Shown: one piece after another, positions 1 to 5,376 of the stretch | Numbering within the stretch: the stretch's first letter is position 1 | Layout of the letters: every line of letters begins with the position of its first letter | Assembly: GCA_013314795.1 (NCBI GenBank) | Contig: JABUEZ010000107.1 | Coordinates: forward strand, 1-7,096 | Direction: 5' to 3' | Length of the DNA stretch: 7,096 bases | Source of the DNA: Candidatus Profundicultor aquiphilus | GTDB lineage: Bacteria > Atribacterota > Atribacteria > Atribacterales > Caldatribacteriaceae | The notes under the pieces: generated by a model | The model's input: only the letters and a program-made list of their open reading frames with translations | Databases searched by the model: none | Told to the model about the DNA's origin: nothing | Program-made: the position numbers and the translations under genes

Positions 1-1248
1 AGTAGGAATATTTTCCGGCCAATCAGGAGCAACATCCCGAAGCGGATTTGGTTTCGTATACTGCATGGCCGCCTCATCGGTGAAATGCGAATAGAGATAC
101 GGATCCATACCACAATAGGTATCAGCAACGGAGTATATGCTGTACACCGAGCTCGAAACACGAAGCATCACGTAAAAGGCAGCCTGTTTCACTTTATCGG
201 GAAGATTTTTGGGAATAATCCAGAACCGGTTGTAAGGAGCCATCGCCCGACGGACCACTTCTCCAGTTTGTGGATCCTTGTAACCAGGCATGGGAGCATT
301 TGCCACATCGCCTTTTACTTCAGGCTGCCCCATCTGGCCCCATTCGTTAATGTCAATGAACCAGATCTGAAAAACTACCTTTCCTGCCAGCCAGTAGTCC
401 ACCGTTTCGGTAAAACCAAAATTGGCCACCCCTGGCGGACAGTAAGGAGCGGTTTCCACCATTTTTTTCATCGCCTCAATGGCTTTGTCTCGTGGCCAGA
501 GGGCATGCTCCATATCTTCACTGAAGTACATGACCCCATAGGCCGATGCCAGGTCGAAATAGAAGGCAGAACCATCCGGTGGGAGTAACCACCACATGGT
601 GGGATACATGTCGGGGGGAAGCACTTGCTTGAAGAATTTTCCCAGGTTCACGAAATCATCCCAGGTGTCAGGGGGAGCCAGTTCTTTGCCAAATTGTTCT
701 TTGTACATCTTTTGATACTCGGGGTTTTCGAAGTACGACTTACGGTAGTTGAAAAGATGGATGTCCCCATCGAAAGGTATAGCCCAGTAGTTGCCACCCC
801 ACTTCATATAGAACTCCCGATAGGTGGGAAGAACGTCGTCGAGGTACTTCTTGACATCGGCTTCGTCATACATTTCGAAATAGGAATCCAGGGGCTCTAT
901 CAAACCAGTCAGAGCAAAGTCGGCAATGAATCGAGGGTTGATTTCGATGATCTGATAGCTTGGTTTTCCGGCCAGAAGATCCCCCATGGCTTTTTCTCGC
1001 AACTTGGGGAGATCCACCATCTCAGTTCTCTTAATTTTGACTCCGCACTCTTTTTCAAGAAGTGGCGCGTACCATTCTAAAATCCTTCCCGCCCCAGAGT
1101 CATGAATAGCCGTTAATTCGATACCACTAAAATCAACATCCGGATTTTTTTCTCCCGGGGGGAGGAAAAGTTTGATCTTCGCCTCCACCCCGAAAACAGC
1201 ACTCACAAGGAAAAGAACCAGCACCAACAAGAACAAGCTCTTTCTCAT
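1..1248 (-). CDS. ABC transporter extracellular solute-binding protein, family 1 (sugar-binding), C-terminus cut off by window edge
   Basis: This is an uninterrupted minus-strand frame of 416 codons that runs off the left edge, so the C-terminus is missing. Residues 1-23 form a signal peptide: MRK, then a Leu/Val/Phe-rich core, with likely cleavage after VEA. There is no lipobox cysteine, so the product is probably a soluble periplasmic protein rather than a lipoprotein. Features typical of family 1 sugar-binding proteins are the AIPFDGD and LFNYRK stretches (residues 156-170), PPDTWDDF (192-199), an AxxAM helix around 256-260, and DYWLAGKVVFQ (284-294). In these proteins the mature part binds a sugar between two lobes and delivers it to membrane permeases. 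The ATG at 1248 is preceded by a strong AAAGGAGGG site ending 6 nt upstream. It lies 61 bp after the isomerase gene and is probably co-transcribed with it; permease genes are expected beyond the left edge. The family call is strong, but the ligand is unknown. Confidence 0.9.
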   Translation of the reverse strand, partial: MRKSLFLLVLVLFLVSAVFGVEAKIKLFLPPGEKNPDVDFSGIELTAIHDSGAGRILEWYAPLLEKECGVKIKRTEMVDLPKLREKAMGDLLAGKPSYQIIEINPRFIADFALTGLIEPLDSYFEMYDEADVKKYLDDVLPTYREFYMKWGGNYWAIPFDGDIHLFNYRKSYFENPEYQKMYKEQFGKELAPPDTWDDFVNLGKFFKQVLPPDMYPTMWWLLPPDGSAFYFDLASAYGVMYFSEDMEHALWPRDKAIEAMKKMVETAPYCPPGVANFGFTETVDYWLAGKVVFQIWFIDINEWGQMGQPEVKGDVANAPMPGYKDPQTGEVVRRAMAPYNRFWIIPKNLPDKVKQAAFYVMLRVSSSVYSIYSVADTYCGMDPYLYSHFTDEAAMQYTKPNPLRDVAPDWPENIPT

Positions 1249-1309
1249 GGCCTACCCTCCTTTTCGCTTTGCCAGAGAAAAACAATGGGTTCCCTCCCCC
1301 ATCAATCAA

Positions 1310-2284
1310 CTAACCGAAAAACACTTTCCGCACTACCTGATGCGCAAGACCGGCATCTCCTCCTTTCTGTGCTTCTTCCAAGGATTGCAAATCAATTTTA
1401 CTCAGCAGGCTTTCAAGGGCCCGGGTATTCATCACACAAAGTTCCAGCGCCTTCACCGGGTCCATGCGGTATGGGAAGATGTCGAAACCAACGTACCCCT
1501 GGTAACCAGATTTTTTAATGTAATAGAGAAATTCCAGGGTCTCATAAAGGTTGGTGCTTCCCGCAACCAGATCGTCGTCCCACTCCCGGTAGGCATCGTT
1601 AAAATGCACATTATACAGGACGTTCTCTTTGGCCAGCACCGAAACGACCTCTCCCGGATTTTCTTTGGCCATCAGAGCATGTCCAAAATCCACCGTGACA
1701 CCAACATTTTTCCGTCCTACGGCTTTGATGAGATACAATGCCTGAAAAGCATTACCAAGAAGAATATACTGACGCGGCTCTTTCAGTTTGTATTCAAGGG
1801 AAATGCGCACCGAGGGATTATGATCGGCAATTTCAGCAATGGCCTCAAGAAGCAAATCCCAGGCTCTTCCATAGTCAATCTGAAACGGATAATCAAAACC
1901 ATCAGTGCCCAACCACAAACCCAGGGTGGAACACTCAAAAACTCCCAGAAGATCGATAATTTTCTTCGCGCCATCAATAGCCTCACGCCGAAGTTTCTCG
2001 TCAGGACAGGTCAAGGCCCCCCTCTGCCACTTTGGGCGACCATGAGTGTTAAAATTAATCCCGCTCACCTTCAAACCCTGGTCGTCCAAAAGCGCTTTCA
2101 GATCCCGAGGGGGAATTAAGTCCAGTTCATCGTCAAAAAACTCGACCGCAACGATATCCTTTACCTTCTTGATTCGCATGATCCTTTCCTTCACACTAAC
2201 CGGGCTTTCGTATCCCTGAGGAAGAAAACGATCTGCCACCCCTCCCATGCACCAGGTTCCTACCGCAAGCTGTAATGACGCCAA
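1310..2284 (-). CDS. Xylose isomerase-like TIM-barrel protein (sugar isomerase/epimerase)
   Basis: The 324-residue product has the AP endonuclease 2/xylose isomerase-like barrel fold, which binds a divalent metal and interconverts aldoses and ketoses or epimerises ketoses. Likely metal ligands are E164 (SLEYK), D199 (TVDFGH), H227 (NVHFND) and D268 (GFDIFP), with H202 and the acidic run D236-D238 nearby. The final ligand is Asp. From memory, that and the 35-residue E-to-D and ~28-residue D-to-H spacings resemble Pseudomonas stutzeri L-rhamnose isomerase more than the D-psicose/tagatose 3-epimerases, whose last ligand is Glu. The protein is shorter than that enzyme. The open frame extends upstream to a GTG at 2293, but that codon lies inside the Shine-Dalgarno-like AAGGGGTGAT. 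The TTG at 2284, 8 nt after AAGGGG, is the better start. It sits behind its own promoter and operator and upstream of the solute-binding gene. The fold is confident; the reaction and substrate are not. Confidence 0.87.
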   Translation of the reverse strand: MASLQLAVGTWCMGGVADRFLPQGYESPVSVKERIMRIKKVKDIVAVEFFDDELDLIPPRDLKALLDDQGLKVSGINFNTHGRPKWQRGALTCPDEKLRREAIDGAKKIIDLLGVFECSTLGLWLGTDGFDYPFQIDYGRAWDLLLEAIAEIADHNPSVRISLEYKLKEPRQYILLGNAFQALYLIKAVGRKNVGVTVDFGHALMAKENPGEVVSVLAKENVLYNVHFNDAYREWDDDLVAGSTNLYETLEFLYYIKKSGYQGYVGFDIFPYRMDPVKALELCVMNTRALESLLSKIDLQSLEEAQKGGDAGLAHQVVRKVFFG

Positions 2285-2292
2285 ATAAATCA

Positions 2293-2298
2293 CCCCTT
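2293..2298 (-). promoter_or_regulatory. Shine-Dalgarno site that decides the isomerase start
   Basis: On the minus strand AAGGGG is followed by TGAT, a long match to the anti-Shine-Dalgarno sequence. It lies 8 nt before the TTG at 2284. The upstream GTG at 2293 overlaps this site and cannot use it, which argues for the TTG start. Confidence 0.6.
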
Positions 2299-2313
2299 AC
2301 TTTCAGCATTGAT

Positions 2314-2342
2314 ATAACAATTGTTATTTAACAAATTAACAA
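2314..2342. promoter_or_regulatory. Palindromic operator cluster (TAACAA half-sites)
   Basis: Positions 2314-2327 form a perfect 14-bp palindrome, ATAACAATTGTTAT. Its half-site TAACAA recurs in direct orientation at 2329-2334 and 2337-2342, giving four copies in 28 bp. The palindrome covers the predicted transcription start and the extra copies overlap the predicted -10 box. A repressor bound here would block the isomerase/solute-binding promoter. The regulator is not encoded in the window. The AT-rich TTGTTA half-site loosely recalls operators of sugar-responsive ROK-type repressors, but that assignment is a guess. Confidence 0.55.
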
Positions 2343-2361
2343 AAAAGCACTAAAAAGTCAA
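2333..2361 (-). promoter_or_regulatory. Predicted sigma-70-type promoter for isomerase and solute-binding protein genes
   Basis: The minus strand reads TTGACT (2361-2356), a 17-nt spacer, then TAATTT (2338-2333). The -35 box matches the consensus at five of six positions. The -10 box is weak (three of six), as expected if an activator helps or the site is only moderately strong. The predicted transcription start near 2326 falls inside the palindrome at 2314-2327. No terminator is visible between the dehydrogenase stop and this site, so read-through from the kinase and dehydrogenase genes is also possible. Confidence 0.5.
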
Positions 2362-2387
2362 GACTCACAAAACAATGTTTTCCCTAC

Positions 2388-3407
2388 TCAGGGTTTCAAA
2401 ACAACTTTAATGGCTTCTTTGGTCCTGGTTAACATAAACCCCTCTGACCAATTTTCCAGGGGTAACACATGGGTAATCAAATTCTGGAGGGGAAATCGGT
2501 GTTCAGTGAGCATCGCTATAGCCTTTTCCCAGCTTGATTTTTTTTGAGTTCTCGAACCAGAAAGAATTAACTCCCGAGAAAAAAGATACTCATCAAAATC
2601 AAGCGAAACTTCCCGATGGAGAATCCCCAACTGAAAAAAGCGACCTCTCTTGCGAAGTAGCTGGAGGCCAGAATACACTGCCGGAAGAGCCCCAGAACAC
2701 TCAAACACCACATCCACCCCATAGGGGTCAACGCGACTTTCTACAAATTCCTGGAGATTTACAGAATCAACATCGAGAACAAAGTCAAGAGGATACGTCT
2801 GAGCTTTTTCCAGCCTTTCCCTATCATCGGCCTTCCCAGCCAGAATCACCTGTGCACCCTGCGAGCGCGCCACCCAGGCTACAAGAATCCCTAAAGGCCC
2901 AGGGCCAAGAACGAGCACCCTTTCCCCTTTCTCAACTCTTGCCTGCTCTAAAACCGCATGCACCGCGCAGGCCAGAGGTTCAAGCACTGCTCCCTCTTCA
3001 AAAGAAAGGAAAGAAGGCAATCCATGTACTGTGACTTCGGGAACTACGATATACTCAGCAAACGCCCCATCAACCCCTGATCCGATACCTTTTCGGTATG
3101 GACAAAGGTTAAAATGCCCCTCACGGCAGTACACACACTGGCCACAGTGAAAAACAGTGGTCTCCGAAGTGACTCGATCCCCTATTTTGACTCTCTCTAC
3201 CCCTTCTCCAACTTCCACGACCACACCAGAAAACTCATGACCCAGAATCACTGGCGGCCTGAGTGAGGAAATCCCGTGAACGTCGGTACCACAGATCCCT
3301 GCAGCCATAACTTTCACCTTCACTTCCCCACGCCCCGGTAATGGTTCCCTGACCTCCTCCAAGACAATACTCTGTTTATCTTTAGTTCTCTGAACCAGAG
3401 CTTTCAC
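2388..3407 (-). CDS. Zinc-dependent medium-chain alcohol/polyol dehydrogenase (threonine/sorbitol dehydrogenase-like)
   Basis: The 339-residue length is normal for medium-chain zinc dehydrogenases. Catalytic zinc ligands are C39 (GICGTD), H57-E58 (GHEFSG) and probably E143 (VLEPLA). The structural zinc is held by C88, C91, C94 and C102. The nucleotide-binding fold shows GPGPLG at 168-173. The strand after it ends ILAGK rather than in the acidic residue usual for NAD-specific members, so NADP use or dual specificity is possible. Family members oxidise a secondary alcohol of a polyol, sugar acid or threonine to a ketone, or run in reverse. Beside a sugar kinase and isomerase, a polyol or sugar substrate is likelier than threonine. 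The start is GTG at 3407, inside the last 26 bp of the kinase gene, with only a modest GGAAAAGAG site upstream, so translation is probably coupled to the kinase. It ends with TGA. The exact substrate is unknown. Confidence 0.92.
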   Translation of the reverse strand: MKALVQRTKDKQSIVLEEVREPLPGRGEVKVKVMAAGICGTDVHGISSLRPPVILGHEFSGVVVEVGEGVERVKIGDRVTSETTVFHCGQCVYCREGHFNLCPYRKGIGSGVDGAFAEYIVVPEVTVHGLPSFLSFEEGAVLEPLACAVHAVLEQARVEKGERVLVLGPGPLGILVAWVARSQGAQVILAGKADDRERLEKAQTYPLDFVLDVDSVNLQEFVESRVDPYGVDVVFECSGALPAVYSGLQLLRKRGRFFQLGILHREVSLDFDEYLFSRELILSGSRTQKKSSWEKAIAMLTEHRFPLQNLITHVLPLENWSEGFMLTRTKEAIKVVLKP

Positions 3408-4983
3408 GGCTCTTTTCCACCTCTAAAAGAAATAGCATTCTCTCCTGAATTCTGTCATTCATCTCCCATATTGCACCAAGCTCTTCACGCAGCTTTCGAT
3501 AGACCAGAAATTTTTCCTGATAAAACTGGTGCAAGGAAGAATCAGGATAAAAAATCCGATCAATCCGAAAGGTCGCTTCCACCGCCTGGCTCGGGTCTGC
3601 AAAAATACCCACCCCTACCCCGGCCAGGAGCGCTACTCCCAGAGCCCCCAGTTCCCTTACCTTGGGAACTACAACTTTGACCCCGGTCATATCGGCAATC
3701 ATCTGACACCAGAAATCACTTTTTGCTCCCCCACCCGAAAGTCTCATTTCCTCGAACGGCGCAGCAAGCGATTGAAAGCAGTCCAGGACCGAGAACGAAA
3801 TTCCTTCATATACTGCCCTGGCAAGATGGACATCACGATGAGTGTAACTCAAACCTAAAAACACCCCCCGCGCTCTGGGATCCACAAAAGGTGCCCGTTC
3901 TCCACCAGGACTAATATAAGGGAGGAAAATCAATCCTTCCGCTCCAGGCGAAATTTGCCGGATCTCTTCTTCTAGGGAAACGAAAAGTTTCTCTTTCTGT
4001 TCACAGAACTCTCTTTCCTTCCCCAAAACATGAGTAAGAAACCAATCAAGGCTCAACGTCCCCGACATTGTGGCCATAGCCCGTAAAAAAGTTTCCTTCA
4101 GAGGGTAAAAAACCGAGATGCCAACTCCTGGAGGCTCAAAAAGTTTGGGAGATCTCTCAGTCAAAAAAGCGTTAAAGCAGGTTGTCCCCAGAATAGAATA
4201 GGCCTGTCCAGGGCGAAGAATCCCCAAAGCCAGAGCACAGGCCGCAACATCGACAACTCCAGTGATTACCGGGGTTCCCGCTCGAAGACCGGTTAAAAAA
4301 GCAGCTTCCCTGGTTATCGTTCCTACAACTTCCCACGCCTCCCGCATTGGGGGAAGGATCTCTTCTAACTCCTCAAGATCAAAAATATTCAGGATCGAAT
4401 GAACCTTCCCCTCCAGCGGAAGAGGGAACATGGAGAAATCAGAGGCATCAGTTGCAAGAACTCCGGTCAGCTTGTATCGGACCCAATCCTTGGCAAAAAC
4501 AAAATGTTTAGCTCGTTTGAGTATCTCCGGCTTCTCCTCTTTGAGCCACCTTAGAATCGCCACCGGCGAACCAGTAAAAATGCTGTTACTGGACTTTTCA
4601 AAAGCCAAAAGATGCCTGCCATCTTTTTTCCATTCATCAATGATTGATTTTGCCCGACCATCGATCCAGATAATTGCGTTACCCACCGGTTGTAATGATT
4701 CATCAAGAAGCCAGCAACCTGTCCCCTGCCCGGTCACACCGATAGAAACAATCAAAGCAGGATCAACGTGAGATTCAGCAAGACATGCCGCAATAGAATG
4801 AGTAGCTATATCCCAGATTGCGTTCATGTTCTGTTCGGCATAATCCGGTTTTTCGCTATAAATGGGAACCGTTTTGCTTGTAGCAGCAATAACTTTTCCC
4901 TGGAGATTAAAAAGAACCACCTTTACGGCGCTGGTCCCAACGTCAATGCCCAAAAGGTACCCTTCCACCACCTGACCCTCCAT
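3382..4983 (-). CDS. FGGY-family carbohydrate kinase (xylulokinase-like)
   Basis: The product transfers phosphate from ATP to a sugar or ketose in the cytoplasm. With the ATG at 4983 as residue 1 it has 533 residues, slightly above the usual ~500. Motifs in order: GIDVGTSAVK (12-21, phosphate-binding strand of the actin-like fold), GVTGQG (82-87), WIDGRA (106-111), GVVDVAA with candidate catalytic base D245, GTTCFN (266-271), SGGGAKSDFW (416-425) and GALGVALLAG (446-455, adenosine pocket region). The C-terminal ~35 residues are charged and look like a family-specific tail. Three starts are possible: TTG 4998, ATG 4983 (GAGGA 8 nt upstream), and GTG 4968 (strong GGAGGG 7 nt upstream, giving the family-typical N-terminus MEGYLLGIDVG). 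It leads the operon and overlaps the dehydrogenase gene. Xylulokinase, fuculokinase, gluconokinase and rhamnulokinase-like roles cannot be told apart here. Confidence 0.92.
   Translation of the reverse strand: MEGQVVEGYLLGIDVGTSAVKVVLFNLQGKVIAATSKTVPIYSEKPDYAEQNMNAIWDIATHSIAACLAESHVDPALIVSIGVTGQGTGCWLLDESLQPVGNAIIWIDGRAKSIIDEWKKDGRHLLAFEKSSNSIFTGSPVAILRWLKEEKPEILKRAKHFVFAKDWVRYKLTGVLATDASDFSMFPLPLEGKVHSILNIFDLEELEEILPPMREAWEVVGTITREAAFLTGLRAGTPVITGVVDVAACALALGILRPGQAYSILGTTCFNAFLTERSPKLFEPPGVGISVFYPLKETFLRAMATMSGTLSLDWFLTHVLGKEREFCEQKEKLFVSLEEEIRQISPGAEGLIFLPYISPGGERAPFVDPRARGVFLGLSYTHRDVHLARAVYEGISFSVLDCFQSLAAPFEEMRLSGGGAKSDFWCQMIADMTGVKVVVPKVRELGALGVALLAGVGVGIFADPSQAVEATFRIDRIFYPDSSLHQFYQEKFLVYRKLREELGAIWEMNDRIQERMLFLLEVEKSRESSGSEN
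4976..4981 (-). promoter_or_regulatory. Strong internal Shine-Dalgarno supporting an alternative GTG start for the kinase
   Basis: On the minus strand GGAGGG immediately follows the A of the ATG at 4983 and lies 7 nt before a GTG at 4968. It is a better match than the GAGGA preceding the ATG. Either start gives an intact kinase; the difference is five residues. Confidence 0.45.
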
Positions 4984-4993
4984 GATGAGAATC

Positions 4994-5032
4994 CTCAAAA
5001 TTTGAGCAAACGCTCAAGATATAAATCTCAAA
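4994..5032. promoter_or_regulatory. Inverted-repeat operator region upstream of the kinase (CTCAAA half-sites)
   Basis: CTCAAA at 4994-4999 faces TTTGAG at 5001-5006. TTGAGC (5002-5007) then faces GCTCAA (5012-5017) across AAAC, so two overlapping palindromes share a half-site. A further CTCAAA lies at 5027-5032. The group sits at and just downstream of the predicted kinase transcription start, where a repressor would bind. The half-site differs from the TAACAA repeats upstream of the isomerase, which suggests a different regulator. Confidence 0.45.
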
Positions 5033-5036
5033 AACA

Positions 5037-5066
5037 ACTCTAACACAATTTTGCAAAAGCTGTCAA
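5037..5066 (-). promoter_or_regulatory. Predicted promoter for the kinase-dehydrogenase operon
   Basis: On the minus strand a perfect TTGACA -35 box (5066-5061) is followed after 18 nt by TAGAGT (5042-5037), which matches four of six bases of the -10 consensus. Transcription would begin near 5030, about 50 nt before the kinase start codon and next to the CTCAAA repeats. Confidence 0.5.
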
Positions 5067-5135
5067 CAAAAGAAATGACTATCACTTCCTTCCCCGTTTG
5101 CTCCCATTTCCAGCTTCGGAGCGAAAATCTCCTCC

Positions 5136-5152
5136 ACTGCAGAACCTGCAGT
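5136..5152. repeat. Short inverted repeat between the divergent promoters
   Basis: ACTGCAG and CTGCAGT are separated by AAC, making a 17-bp near-perfect palindrome. On the plus strand it is followed by TCTTTTATC, so it could be a protein-binding site or a weak hairpin. The rest of the stretch from about 5067 to 5213 is pyrimidine-rich on the plus strand and shows no convincing gene. Confidence 0.3.
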
Positions 5153-5213
5153 CTTTTATCTCGTCCAGGATTCAAAAAAACGATAAAAATTTCTATTCTC
5201 TCCCTTTCCCCTC

Positions 5214-5240
5214 TTGAAATTTTCCAAAATCTTATATAAT
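5214..5240 (+). promoter_or_regulatory. Predicted gdh promoter
   Basis: A perfect TATAAT -10 box (5235-5240) is preceded by TTGAAA (5214-5219). The spacer is 15 nt, shorter than the optimal 17. Transcription would start near 5247, immediately before the structured leader and about 130 nt before the gdh start codon. Confidence 0.6.
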
Positions 5241-5253
5241 GAAAGACAATAAT

Positions 5254-5331
5254 CCTTAAGTTACCAGCGAGGGTAACGTAAGGGGGAACAAAGGCGTTCC
5301 TCAGAAATGGGGAACGTCTTTTTGTTTTTTT
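5254..5331 (+). ncRNA. Structured gdh leader: candidate transcription attenuator or riboswitch
   Basis: Three hairpins can be drawn. P1 pairs CCTTA (5254-5258) with TAAGG (5279-5283) and, across an A/G mismatch, GTTACC (5260-5265) with GGTAAC (5272-5277), leaving the loop AGCGAG. P2 pairs GGGGAAC (5283-5289) with GTTCCTC (5296-5302). P3 is the intrinsic terminator at 5293-5318. P2 and P3 share the strand 5296-5302, and GGGGAAC occurs twice as alternative partner, so they exclude each other. P1 and P2 meet at base 5283. This fits regulated read-through into gdh: P2 as antiterminator, P1 as a possible anti-antiterminator or ligand/protein-binding element. I do not recognise a known riboswitch class. 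The loop sequence CCAGCGAGG (5264-5272) matches the remembered PyrR-binding pattern CCNGNGAGG, though the pairing around it differs slightly. Confidence 0.6.
5293..5331 (+). terminator. Intrinsic terminator in the gdh leader
   Basis: GGCGTTCCTC (5293-5302) pairs with GGGGAACGTC (5309-5318) over 10 bp, including two G-U pairs, with loop AGAAAT. It is followed by TTTTTGTTTTTTT (5319-5331). It lies between the gdh promoter and the gdh start codon, so it must be bypassed for gdh expression. Confidence 0.75.
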
Positions 5332-5363
5332 AGGTCGATGTTGCGACAAAAACTCTATGAAGA

Positions 5364-5368
5364 GGAGG
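5364..5368 (+). promoter_or_regulatory. Shine-Dalgarno site that decides the gdh start
   Basis: GGAGG, within AGAGGAGG, lies 8 nt before the ATG at 5377. This favours that ATG over the in-frame ATG at 5338, which follows the terminator T-run and has no ribosome-binding site. Confidence 0.75.
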
Positions 5369-5376
5369 TACCAAGG

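Noticed and set aside
85..1080. Plus-strand open frames at 85-588 and 625-1080
   Set aside because: They lie opposite the intact solute-binding protein gene, and their translations show no domain and no ribosome-binding site.
1172..2119. Long plus-strand open frame of 315 codons
   Set aside because: It is antisense to the isomerase and the start of the binding-protein gene; the minus-strand frames carry clear metal-ligand motifs and a signal peptide, while this one has no recognisable features.
2534..3034. Plus-strand open frame of 166 codons
   Set aside because: It is antisense to the dehydrogenase; its Pro/Gln/His-rich composition is typical of a shadow frame.
5254..5331. T-box, SAM, TPP, glycine or other familiar riboswitch in the gdh leader
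   Set aside because: The conserved core sequences I know for these classes, such as the T-box GGGTGG motif, are absent; only the attenuator layout is supported.
5014..5349. Minus-strand open frame of 111 codons in the divergent region
   Set aside because: It covers both promoters and the gdh leader, is Arg/Phe-rich without a domain, and has no convincing ribosome-binding site.
5338..5376. Upstream in-frame ATG adding 13 residues to GDH
   Set aside because: It directly follows the terminator T-run and lacks a Shine-Dalgarno site, whereas the ATG at 5377 has AGGAGG at ideal spacing and gives the usual GDH length.
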